A DNA stretch of 64,000 nt from the NCBI GenBank assembly GCA_963807065.1, contig CAWDZQ010000002.1:124001-188000 (forward strand), given 5' to 3'. The notes beneath the pieces were generated by a model that was not told the DNA's origin, ran no database searches, and saw only the letters and a list, made by a program, of their open reading frames with translations. Position numbers and translations under genes: made by a program. Shown in pieces: positions 15,020 to 22,544 of the stretch. Positions within the stretch are counted from its first letter, which is position 1; every line of letters begins with the position of its first letter. This DNA comes from CAWAND01 sp963807065. GTDB lineage: Bacteria; Chloroflexota; Anaerolineae; Anaerolineales; E44-bin32.

Positions 15020-17365
15020 GTGGCAGAGCGGGTCACGGCCTCGCCGATCGACGTGCTTGGCAAACACACTCAAGGCGCCCGGATTCACATCGACGGCATC
15101 GTCCAAGGCGTCGGCTTTCGGCCTTTCGTCTACGGACTGGCTCGCCGCCTCGATCTGTGCGGCTGGGTCCGTAACACCTCTGCTGGGGTGGATATCGAAG
15201 TCGACGGGAGCCAGTCAGCCCTGGCTTTGTTCGTTGACGGACTGAGGCGCGAGGCGCCCCCGCTGGCCCAAATCGATTCAGTACAGGTCCAAGCTGTCCC
15301 CCTCAACGGGTTCGAGGACTTCGAGATAGTCACTTCCCAGCCGGTCGATGCGGCCTTTCAGCCTATTTCCCCGGATGTATCGCTCTGCGACGATTGTCTT
15401 CATGAGCTGCTCGATCCCAAGGACCGCCGCTACCGCTACCCATTCATCAACTGCACCAACTGCGGACCACGCTTCACGATCATTAAGGACGTGCCCTACG
15501 ATCGGCCGCTGACCACCATGGCAGATTTCGCCATGTGCCCAGCATGTCGGGCCGAGTACGAGGATCCGCTCGATCGGCGATTTCACGCCCAACCGGTCGC
15601 CTGCCCCCAGTGCGGCCCGCAGATCTGGTGCCTGATCAACGGCCAGTTTCGAGCCGATGGAGATGAAGCCATCCGCATGGCGCGGGGTCAGATTCGGGAG
15701 GGGCGCATCCTGGCCGTCAAGGGACTGGGTGGTTTTCACCTCGCCTGTGACGCCACCAACGCTGACGCCGTAGAGACACTGCGCCAGCGAAAGGGGCGGG
15801 TCGACAAGCCCTTTGCCCTGATGATGCCCGATCTCGAGACCGTGCGGCGATACTGCAAAGTCAGTCCGGCCGAGGCCGAACTGCTCGAGTCTCACCAGCG
15901 CCCGATCGTGGTGCTCGATCGGCGGCCGGAAGCGCCCCTTTCCACGGCCCTGGCCCCCGGGCAGGCAACGGTGGGCGTGATGCTGCCCTACACGCCGCTC
16001 CACGTGCTCCTGCTGCAGCCCCAGCCGGGCTTCCCCGAGGCGTTGGTGATGACCAGCGGCAATCTGAGCGAGGAACCCATCGCCACCGACAACGACGAAG
16101 CGCTGGCCAGGCTCAGCCCCATGGCGGACGCCTTCCTGCTCCACAATCGCAAGATTGAAACCCGTTGCGATGATTCGGTGGTTCGCGTGGCCGGCGCGGC
16201 CATCTACCCAATCCGTCGCTCGCGCGGCTACGCCCCAGCTCCGCTGCACCTTCCGATCGACATGCCTTCGGTCTTGGCCACCGGGGCTGAGCTCAAGAAC
16301 ACCTTCTGCCTTACACGTGATCGCTACGCCTTCCTGAGCCACCACATTGGTGACCTGGAAAACTACGAAACCCTGCAGGCCTTCGAAAGCGGAATCCACC
16401 ATTTCGAGCGACTGTTCCGTGTGTCGCCCGAGCTGATCGCTTACGACCTGCACCCCGACTACCTTGCCACGCGCTACGCGAAGGCTCGATCGGAAACGAG
16501 CCTGCCATCCCTCGGCATCCAACATCATCACGCTCACGTCGCCGCCGGGATGGCTGATGCCGGTCTGGACGGCTCAGCCAGAGTGCTGGGCGTGGCCTTT
16601 GACGGCACGGGATACGGCGATGACGGGCTGATCTGGGGCGGCGAGTTTCTGTGGTCCGATTACCTGGGCTACGAGCGATTGTTCCATCTCAGGGCCTTCC
16701 CCATGGCGGGCGGCGACGCAGCCGTGCGCCAGCCCTGGCGGCTGGCATTGGGCATGCTTGAGCAGTTTGGGTTTAACTGGGATACTTCGCTGGCCCCGGC
16801 AGCCTACGCCTCCAAGGCTCAGCGAACGATCCTCGCCCAGCAGCTCGCCAAGGGGTTGAACGCTCCCTTGACGACCAGCATGGGGCGCTTGTTCGACGCC
16901 GTCGCCTCGCTGATCGGGTTGCGCCATGAAGTCAACTACGAGGGCCAGGCTGCCATCGAGCTGGAGGCGATCGCCAGCCCCGAAGAGAGGGGCGCGTACG
17001 CTTTCGGTTTCGAGGGAAACGAGATCGATCCGGCCCCGGTGGTGTCGGCCATCGTCGAAGATCTTAGGATCGGTGTGCCAACCCCGTTGATCTCCGCCCG
17101 ATTCCACCATGGCTTGGCGGACATGGTATCCGAGGCCTGCCTCAGGGCGCGCCAAGCACACGGCGTGAAGACCGTGGTGTTGAGCGGCGGCGTATGGCAA
17201 AACCGCCTTTTACTGGAGCAGGTCATCTCCGATCTTGACCAGCAAGCATTCGACGTCATCGTGCATCGGCAGGTTCCTGCCAACGACGGCGGTTTGGCGC
17301 TCGGCCAGGCGGTCATCGCCGGGGCGCGCGCCGCAGCCGGCCTGGTGCCGGGTGCAGGGAGGTAG
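15020..17365 (+). CDS. hypF: carbamoyltransferase HypF
   Basis: A 781-residue multidomain enzyme. The acylphosphatase-like domain (about residues 20-105) shows GIVQGVGFRPFVYGLA. Two zinc fingers follow, each CxxC-x18-CxxC (about 130-205). Next comes a YrdC-like adenylation domain with GRILAVKGLGGFHLACD, and last a Kae1-like domain with HHHAHVAAGMAD. It makes the thiocyanate precursor of the cyanide ligands of the NiFe site and loads it onto HypE. The GTG start at 15020 follows AGGGAG; the next gene is 5 bases away. Confidence 0.96.
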   Translation: MAERVTASPIDVLGKHTQGARIHIDGIVQGVGFRPFVYGLARRLDLCGWVRNTSAGVDIEVDGSQSALALFVDGLRREAPPLAQIDSVQVQAVPLNGFEDFEIVTSQPVDAAFQPISPDVSLCDDCLHELLDPKDRRYRYPFINCTNCGPRFTIIKDVPYDRPLTTMADFAMCPACRAEYEDPLDRRFHAQPVACPQCGPQIWCLINGQFRADGDEAIRMARGQIREGRILAVKGLGGFHLACDATNADAVETLRQRKGRVDKPFALMMPDLETVRRYCKVSPAEAELLESHQRPIVVLDRRPEAPLSTALAPGQATVGVMLPYTPLHVLLLQPQPGFPEALVMTSGNLSEEPIATDNDEALARLSPMADAFLLHNRKIETRCDDSVVRVAGAAIYPIRRSRGYAPAPLHLPIDMPSVLATGAELKNTFCLTRDRYAFLSHHIGDLENYETLQAFESGIHHFERLFRVSPELIAYDLHPDYLATRYAKARSETSLPSLGIQHHHAHVAAGMADAGLDGSARVLGVAFDGTGYGDDGLIWGGEFLWSDYLGYERLFHLRAFPMAGGDAAVRQPWRLALGMLEQFGFNWDTSLAPAAYASKAQRTILAQQLAKGLNAPLTTSMGRLFDAVASLIGLRHEVNYEGQAAIELEAIASPEERGAYAFGFEGNEIDPAPVVSAIVEDLRIGVPTPLISARFHHGLADMVSEACLRARQAHGVKTVVLSGGVWQNRLLLEQVISDLDQQAFDVIVHRQVPANDGGLALGQAVIAGARAAAGLVPGAGR

Positions 17366-17370
17366 CTCAC

Positions 17371-17631
17371 ATGTGTTTGGGTGTGCCGGGAAAGATCACT
17401 GAAATCTACACTGCCGGCGGTCTGCGGATGGGGAAGGTCGATTTCGGCGGCGTGATCAGGGAAGCCTGCCTTGAGTACGTTCCCGAAGCCGAGATTGGCG
17501 ACTACACCGTGATCCACGTGGGATTCGCCATCAGTCTGCTCAGCGAAGAAGAGGCGCTGGCTTCGTTGGAGACCATCAACGAACTCATCGATCTGACCAA
17601 CGAGCTGGGTCCGGAACCGGGGCCCGCATGA
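17371..17631 (+). CDS. hypC: hydrogenase assembly chaperone HypC
   Basis: An 86-residue protein starting MCLGVPGKI, where Cys2 is the essential residue that holds the Fe(CN)2CO unit together with HypD. GDYTVIHVGFAIS is the conserved C-terminal strand. It overlaps hypD by 4 bases. Confidence 0.96.
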   Translation: MCLGVPGKITEIYTAGGLRMGKVDFGGVIREACLEYVPEAEIGDYTVIHVGFAISLLSEEEALASLETINELIDLTNELGPEPGPA

Positions 17632-18773
17632 AATACGTCACGGAGTACCGCGACGCCCAGAAGGTGGGACTGGTCCTGGACGATATCCGGGCCACCGTCA
17701 CCGAGCCCTGGGTCCTGATGGAGATCTGCGGGGGGCAGACACACGCCATCGTTCGGCACGGCATCGACCAGCTGCTGCCCCCCGAGATCGAATTGGTGCA
17801 CGGTCCGGGATGTCCGGTGTGCGTCACCCCGCTGGAACTGATCGACAAGGCCCTGGCCATCGCCGCCATGCCCGACGTCATTTTCACGTCCTATGGGGAC
17901 ATGCTCCGGGTGCCGGGTTCGGGCCAGGACCTGTTTTCGGTGCGCGCCCGGGGCGCCGATGTGCGCATCGTCTATTCGCCGTTGGACGCCGTCAAGATCG
18001 CACAGCAGAACCCTGACAAGCAGGTTGTGTTTTTTGCCATCGGCTTTGAGACGACGGCTCCAGCCAACGCCATGAGCGTCATCCAGGCCAAGGCGTTCGG
18101 GCTCACCAACTACAGCATCCTGGTGTCTCACGTCCGCGTGCCGCCGGCCATGCACGCCATTCTGGGGTCGCCACAAAACCGGGTTCAGGGCTTCCTGGCC
18201 GCCGGCCATGTGTGCGCCGTGATGGGCTACTGGGAGTACCCGCCCATCGCCGAGCAGTACGGCGTCCCGATCGTGGTCACCGGGTTCGAACCGCTGGACA
18301 TCGTGCTCGGCATCCGAGACACGGTGCGCCTGCTCGAAGCCGGTCAGGTCAAAGTGGAAAACGCATATGCCCGGGCCGTGACCTTGGAGGGCAACCTCCC
18401 CGGACAGGCCGTGATCGACCGGGTGTTCGCCTCCTGCGATCGCAAATGGCGTGGTGTGGGCGTCATACCGCAAAGCGGCTGGTGCCTGCGGCCGGAGTTA
18501 GCTGATTTCGACGCCGAAAACCGCTTTCAAGTGGCGCATATTCAGCCGGAAGAATCGCCGTTATGCATCGCCGGCCAGATACTGCAGGGCTTGAAGCGAC
18601 CGGGGGATTGCCCAGCCTTCGGCAATCAGTGCACGCCCGAGCATCCCCTTGGCGCCACCATGGTTTCGTCCGAAGGGGCCTGCGCCGCCTATTATCAGTA
18701 CGGTCGATTTGCCGACGCCCTGCCTGAGCATGGCGCCGGCAATCCGTCGGTCTCCGAACAGTTGGTGGAATGA
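17628..18773 (+). CDS. hypD: hydrogenase formation protein HypD
   Basis: A 381-residue iron-sulfur scaffold for the Fe(CN)2CO unit. MEICGGQTHAI, HGPGCPVCVTP and GFETTAPANA are family motifs carrying catalytic cysteines. The C-terminal cluster-binding part contains DCPAFGNQCTPEHPLGA. It acts with HypC and receives cyanide from HypE. The gene lies between hypC (overlap) and hypE. Confidence 0.96.
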   Translation: MKYVTEYRDAQKVGLVLDDIRATVTEPWVLMEICGGQTHAIVRHGIDQLLPPEIELVHGPGCPVCVTPLELIDKALAIAAMPDVIFTSYGDMLRVPGSGQDLFSVRARGADVRIVYSPLDAVKIAQQNPDKQVVFFAIGFETTAPANAMSVIQAKAFGLTNYSILVSHVRVPPAMHAILGSPQNRVQGFLAAGHVCAVMGYWEYPPIAEQYGVPIVVTGFEPLDIVLGIRDTVRLLEAGQVKVENAYARAVTLEGNLPGQAVIDRVFASCDRKWRGVGVIPQSGWCLRPELADFDAENRFQVAHIQPEESPLCIAGQILQGLKRPGDCPAFGNQCTPEHPLGATMVSSEGACAAYYQYGRFADALPEHGAGNPSVSEQLVE

Positions 18774-18779
18774 GGTTTG

Positions 18780-19877
18780 ATGATGGTCGACAAGAAGCCA
18801 AGCCAAGGCCTCGATCCTACGCTCGCCCAGGACATGCAGGGTCCCGTGTGCCCGGTGCCCCTGCAGCATGAGGATCAGGTGGTCCTTGGGCACGGAAGCG
18901 GCGGCAAGCTCACCCAGAAACTGATCGCCCGCTATTTCTATCCGCCCTTCGACAACCCCTATTTGATGCAGGGCGATGATTCAGCGGTGATGGACTGGCC
19001 GCACGGCGGCCGGCTGGCGTTTTCCACCGATTCGCACATCGTCTCTCCGCTGTTTTTCCCGGGGGGAGACATCGGCCGCCTGGCGGTATCAGGCACGGTC
19101 AACGACCTGCTCATGGTCGGCGCCCACCCGCTCTGGCTGACGGCGGGATTCTTGTTGGAAGAAGGTCTGCCCCTGTCGATCGTTGAGCGTGTGGCGGCAT
19201 CGATGCAGGCCGCCGCCAACGAAGCCGGGGTCCAAATCGTCGCCGGGGACACCAAGGTCGTGCAGCGCGGCAAGGCGGACGGGCTGTTCGTGAACACCAG
19301 CGGCGTGGGCGTGGTGCCCGAAGGGCGGGACATCAGCGGCCGCCGGGCCCAACCGGGGGACGCCGTGCTGCTCTCGGGAAGTCTCGGGGACCACGGCATT
19401 GCCGTGCTGGCCGCTCGCGGCGAACTGGATTTCGAGGCCCAGGTGGTCTCAGATGTGGCGCCCCTGAACGACCTGGTGGACGCCATGCACGGCGTCGGCG
19501 CCGACCTGCACGTTCTGCGCGATCCGACTCGCGGGGAACTCGCCACCACCTTGAATGAGATCGCCCACCAGAGCGATGTCGGCATCGAGATTGACGAAAC
19601 GTCGCTCCCCGTCAACCCGGCCGTCGAGGCCGCCTGCGAAATGCTCGGTTTCGACCCGCTGTACGTGGCCAACGAGGGCAAGTTGGTCGCCATCGCGCCC
19701 GAGGCCCAGGCGGACCGGCTGCTCGAGGCGATGCGCGCCACGCGACACGGCCAGGCAGCCTGCCGCATCGGCCGGGTGACGACCGAACCGGCCGGCCGCG
19801 TGCTGATGCGTACCGCCCTAGGCGCCCGGCGGGTGGTCGATGTGCTCTCGAGCGAACTCCTGCCGCGCATCTGCTAA
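18780..19877 (+). CDS. hypE: hydrogenase expression/formation protein HypE
   Basis: A 365-residue PurM/AIR-synthase-like protein. LGHGSGGKLTQKLI is the N-terminal phosphate loop, DSHIVSPLFFPGGDIGRLA lies in the ATP site, and the protein ends in PRIC, whose terminal Cys is carbamoylated by HypF and dehydrated to thiocyanate. Start could be ATG 18780 or 18783. It closes the long array that began with ArsR; the next gene is preceded by its own palindrome. Confidence 0.95.
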   Translation: MMVDKKPSQGLDPTLAQDMQGPVCPVPLQHEDQVVLGHGSGGKLTQKLIARYFYPPFDNPYLMQGDDSAVMDWPHGGRLAFSTDSHIVSPLFFPGGDIGRLAVSGTVNDLLMVGAHPLWLTAGFLLEEGLPLSIVERVAASMQAAANEAGVQIVAGDTKVVQRGKADGLFVNTSGVGVVPEGRDISGRRAQPGDAVLLSGSLGDHGIAVLAARGELDFEAQVVSDVAPLNDLVDAMHGVGADLHVLRDPTRGELATTLNEIAHQSDVGIEIDETSLPVNPAVEAACEMLGFDPLYVANEGKLVAIAPEAQADRLLEAMRATRHGQAACRIGRVTTEPAGRVLMRTALGARRVVDVLSSELLPRIC

Positions 19878-19906
19878 ATCACCCGGCCCTCCGCATCCCC
19901 GCCCTT

Positions 19907-19924
19907 TTGTGAATTTCGTCACAA
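19907..19924. promoter_or_regulatory. Rex- or CRP/FNR-like palindrome upstream of the YgeY-like gene
   Basis: TTGTGAATTTCGTCACAA matches 13 of 14 specified bases of TTGTGAA-N4-TTCACAA and all ten of TGTGA-N6-TCACA. It lies in the 118-base gap between hypE and the peptidase gene, about 70 bases before the latter. Confidence 0.6.
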
Positions 19925-19995
19925 ATCAGACGGCGAGGCCGCCAATCTTCGCGCCGGCCTGTCGCTAGGCTGGCTTAGAATGGCAGGCACGACTC

Positions 19996-21177
19996 ATGAA
20001 CGAAGGGAGACCGCGGACACGCATGGACTCGGAACGCCTGGTTGCATTTGCGCAGGATCTGATACGAATCAAGAGCCTCAGCGGCCAGGAGGGCGCCATG
20101 GCCGAACGCGTGGGGCGCAAAATGCACCAGCTGAGCTTCGACCACGTCTGGACCGACCCCACCGGGAACACCATCGGCGTTATCGAGGGCCAGGAAACCA
20201 GTCCGACGCTCCTGCTCGACGCCCACGTGGACACGGTGGGAATCGCCCCGGGGACTGACTGGACGCACGACCCGTTCGGCGGGATCGTGGTTGACGGCTA
20301 CCTTTACGGCCGCGGCGCCGCCGATATGAAGGGCGCCCTGGCGGCCATGATCTACGCTGCCGGCGCCGTCGACCGCAGCGCACTGCATGGGCGGCTGGTG
20401 GTGAGCGCCAGCGTCATGGAAGAGGTCATGGAAGGATTCGGCTTGCACGCCGTGATGGATGCTCTGCATCCTGAATTCGTCGTGATCGGGGAGGCCACGG
20501 ACCTCAATCTCAACTGCGGCGGCCGCGGCCGCGCCGAGATCCACGTTGAGACCCGCGGCCGGCCAGCGCACTCATCCTCGCCATCGGCGGGCCACAATGC
20601 CGTCTACGACATGCTGAAGGTGATCGGCGCGGTCCAATCGATCGAATTTCCGGAGGACCCGCATCTGGGCCCGGCCCTGATGGTCCTGACGGACATCATC
20701 TCGGATCCCTATCCGGGCCACTCAGTTATTCCGAGCCGCTGCCGGGCGACCTTCGATCGCCGCCTGTTGACCGGCGAAACACCCGAAGACGTGATCCGCC
20801 AGATCGCCAATCAACCCGCCCTGGATGGCTTGGATTTCAAGGTCAGTATCCCCACTGGCGAATATGAGACATTTACCGGTGATCGGGCCCGTGGGGAGAA
20901 GTTCTTCCCTGCCTGGCTTTTGGAAGAACACCATCCCTTTGTCAGGAGCGCCCTGCAGGGGCTTCAGTCAGCTGGACTGACGCCCAGTGTGGGTGCCTAT
21001 CGGTTCTGCACCAACGCCGCTTACAGCGCCGGTACAGCCGGGGTTCCGACCGTGGGATTCGGTCCCGGAAAAGAAGAGGACGCCCACGTAATCGATGAGC
21101 GTCTTGCCTTGGACGACCTGGAACGGGCTGCCGAGGGCTACCGGGGAATCGTGATGGCCGTACTGGGCACAGGCTGA
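19996..21177 (+). CDS. ygeY: YgeY-like M20 family hydrolase, selenium-metabolism linked
   Basis: A metallo-aminoacylase/deacetylase-type protein of 393 residues. Metal ligands appear in DAHVDTVG, GRGAADMKGALA, the adjacent Glu pair of MEEVMEG, GEATD and DAHVID. The dimerisation domain lies in the middle. The sequence fits the YgeY branch that co-occurs with SsnA, XdhD-like hydroxylases and hydantoinase, exactly the genes that follow. Its precise substrate is unknown; an N-carbamoyl or N-acyl product of purine breakdown is a reasonable guess. Start is uncertain: ATG 19996 and ATG 20023 both have weak ribosome-binding sites. Confidence 0.85.
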   Translation: MNEGRPRTRMDSERLVAFAQDLIRIKSLSGQEGAMAERVGRKMHQLSFDHVWTDPTGNTIGVIEGQETSPTLLLDAHVDTVGIAPGTDWTHDPFGGIVVDGYLYGRGAADMKGALAAMIYAAGAVDRSALHGRLVVSASVMEEVMEGFGLHAVMDALHPEFVVIGEATDLNLNCGGRGRAEIHVETRGRPAHSSSPSAGHNAVYDMLKVIGAVQSIEFPEDPHLGPALMVLTDIISDPYPGHSVIPSRCRATFDRRLLTGETPEDVIRQIANQPALDGLDFKVSIPTGEYETFTGDRARGEKFFPAWLLEEHHPFVRSALQGLQSAGLTPSVGAYRFCTNAAYSAGTAGVPTVGFGPGKEEDAHVIDERLALDDLERAAEGYRGIVMAVLGTG

Positions 21178-21199
21178 TCCCGGCGTTTTGAATCTGCCT

Positions 21200-22516
21200 T
21201 CATGCGGCGGCCGACCACAGGCGCCGGGCCTGCTCGTGAACTGCCGCCCTAAGCGCGTCAAGATCAGCCGCCGGCTCCACCCCCCCGTCTACCAGAATCT
21301 CACCCCCCACCATCACCCATCTCACGTCCCGCTGATTGCGATGCAGCAGCAGCTGCTCGTACAAATTCTGTTCGGAGAGCGGGGTCGGCAGGTTGCCATC
21401 GATCAACACCAGGTCCGCCTGCCAGCCTGGCTCGAGCCGGCCGACGCCCTCCAGACCGATGGCCCTGGCGCCCCCTTCGGTTGCCAACCTCCACACCAGA
21501 CCGGCGGGCATGACCCGCGGGTCCTGATGGCTGGCTTTGTGAATCAGAAAAGCGCCTCGCATGACCTCGAAGAAGTCGTCGATGTAGCCGTCCGAACCCA
21601 ACCCGACCGTCACGCCGGCTTCCAGCAGTTCGGGCACGGGGGCGATCCCGCCTCCAACCTCGCAGTTGGAAAGCGGCATGTGGGTCATACGAACGCCCTG
21701 CTCGGCCATCAGTTCGATTTCGGAAGCATCTACCTGAACGCACTGCGAAGCCAGCATGGCCTTCCCCGCCACGCCCAACTGGTCGTAATAGGCTATCGGC
21801 CGCATGCCGTACTCTTTCAACGACCGTTCCGGCTCGTAGGTGCCTTCTGAGCAATGCATGTGAGTCAGCACGCCAAGGGAAGCACCCCATTCGAAAGCCT
21901 GGCGGATGAAGTCCGCCGAACAGGTGAAGGTCGTGTGAAAGCACATCATGCCGTCCAGGCGATCTTCACGGCTCTGGCAGGCTCGGATGAAGTCGGCGTT
22001 CTCCCGCAGACCCGCCTGGCCGTTGGCCTCACTCACACGCTGTGTGGCCTCGAACGACAGACGGCCGCGCAGCCCATGCCGCCGGACCACGTCGGCCTGT
22101 GCCTCAAGACATCCTGGCAGGGAAGCCGGGGCTTCGATCACGTCGTAGAAGCTGGTGACCCCACTGGCCAGCATGCGGGAACACTGCAGATCCGTGGCGG
22201 CCAGGATCATGGCGTGATCGAGCCTGTCCTCGACCAATGGCCACCAAAAATCTTCCAAAAATGGCCAGAAACCCGACGGCGCGCGCTCAAGCGGGATGCC
22301 GTGAGCCAGCACGCCGTACAGGTGCGTATGGGCATTTACGAAGCCTGGTGACAGGATTTGCCCGCTGGCCACCACCACTTCGTCATCCGGGTACGATTGC
22401 CGCAGGCCTTGGTTGGGGCCGACTTCGGCGATCTCCGAGCCGAGGACCCGCACTCCCCATTCACGACGGGGCGGTTCTCCTGGACGGTCAATCAGGAAAT
22501 CCGGCAGGATCAGCAT
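21200..22516 (-). CDS. ssnA: SsnA-like amidohydrolase/deaminase
   Basis: A 438-residue zinc-dependent amidohydrolase. Metal ligands come from NAHTHLYG (HxH), HMHCSEG and GSDGYIDD. The start at 22516 follows AAGGAG. The order with an XdhD-like gene and a YgeY-like gene matches the selenium-dependent molybdenum hydroxylase locus in which SsnA is found, so a purine-type deaminase (guanine or similar) is the likely function. Related Atz/Trz and 8-oxoguanine deaminases share the motifs, so the substrate is not settled. It converges with the YgeY gene (22 bases apart). Confidence 0.85.
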   Translation of the reverse strand: MLILPDFLIDRPGEPPRREWGVRVLGSEIAEVGPNQGLRQSYPDDEVVVASGQILSPGFVNAHTHLYGVLAHGIPLERAPSGFWPFLEDFWWPLVEDRLDHAMILAATDLQCSRMLASGVTSFYDVIEAPASLPGCLEAQADVVRRHGLRGRLSFEATQRVSEANGQAGLRENADFIRACQSREDRLDGMMCFHTTFTCSADFIRQAFEWGASLGVLTHMHCSEGTYEPERSLKEYGMRPIAYYDQLGVAGKAMLASQCVQVDASEIELMAEQGVRMTHMPLSNCEVGGGIAPVPELLEAGVTVGLGSDGYIDDFFEVMRGAFLIHKASHQDPRVMPAGLVWRLATEGGARAIGLEGVGRLEPGWQADLVLIDGNLPTPLSEQNLYEQLLLHRNQRDVRWVMVGGEILVDGGVEPAADLDALRAAVHEQARRLWSAAA

Positions 22517-22544
22517 GCATTGCGCTCCTTGCCTCAGCCCGGCG

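Noticed and set aside
15278..16537. long open frame of 419 codons on the minus strand inside hypF
   Set aside because: It is antisense to a gene with full HypF motifs; long shadow frames are expected in GC-rich DNA.
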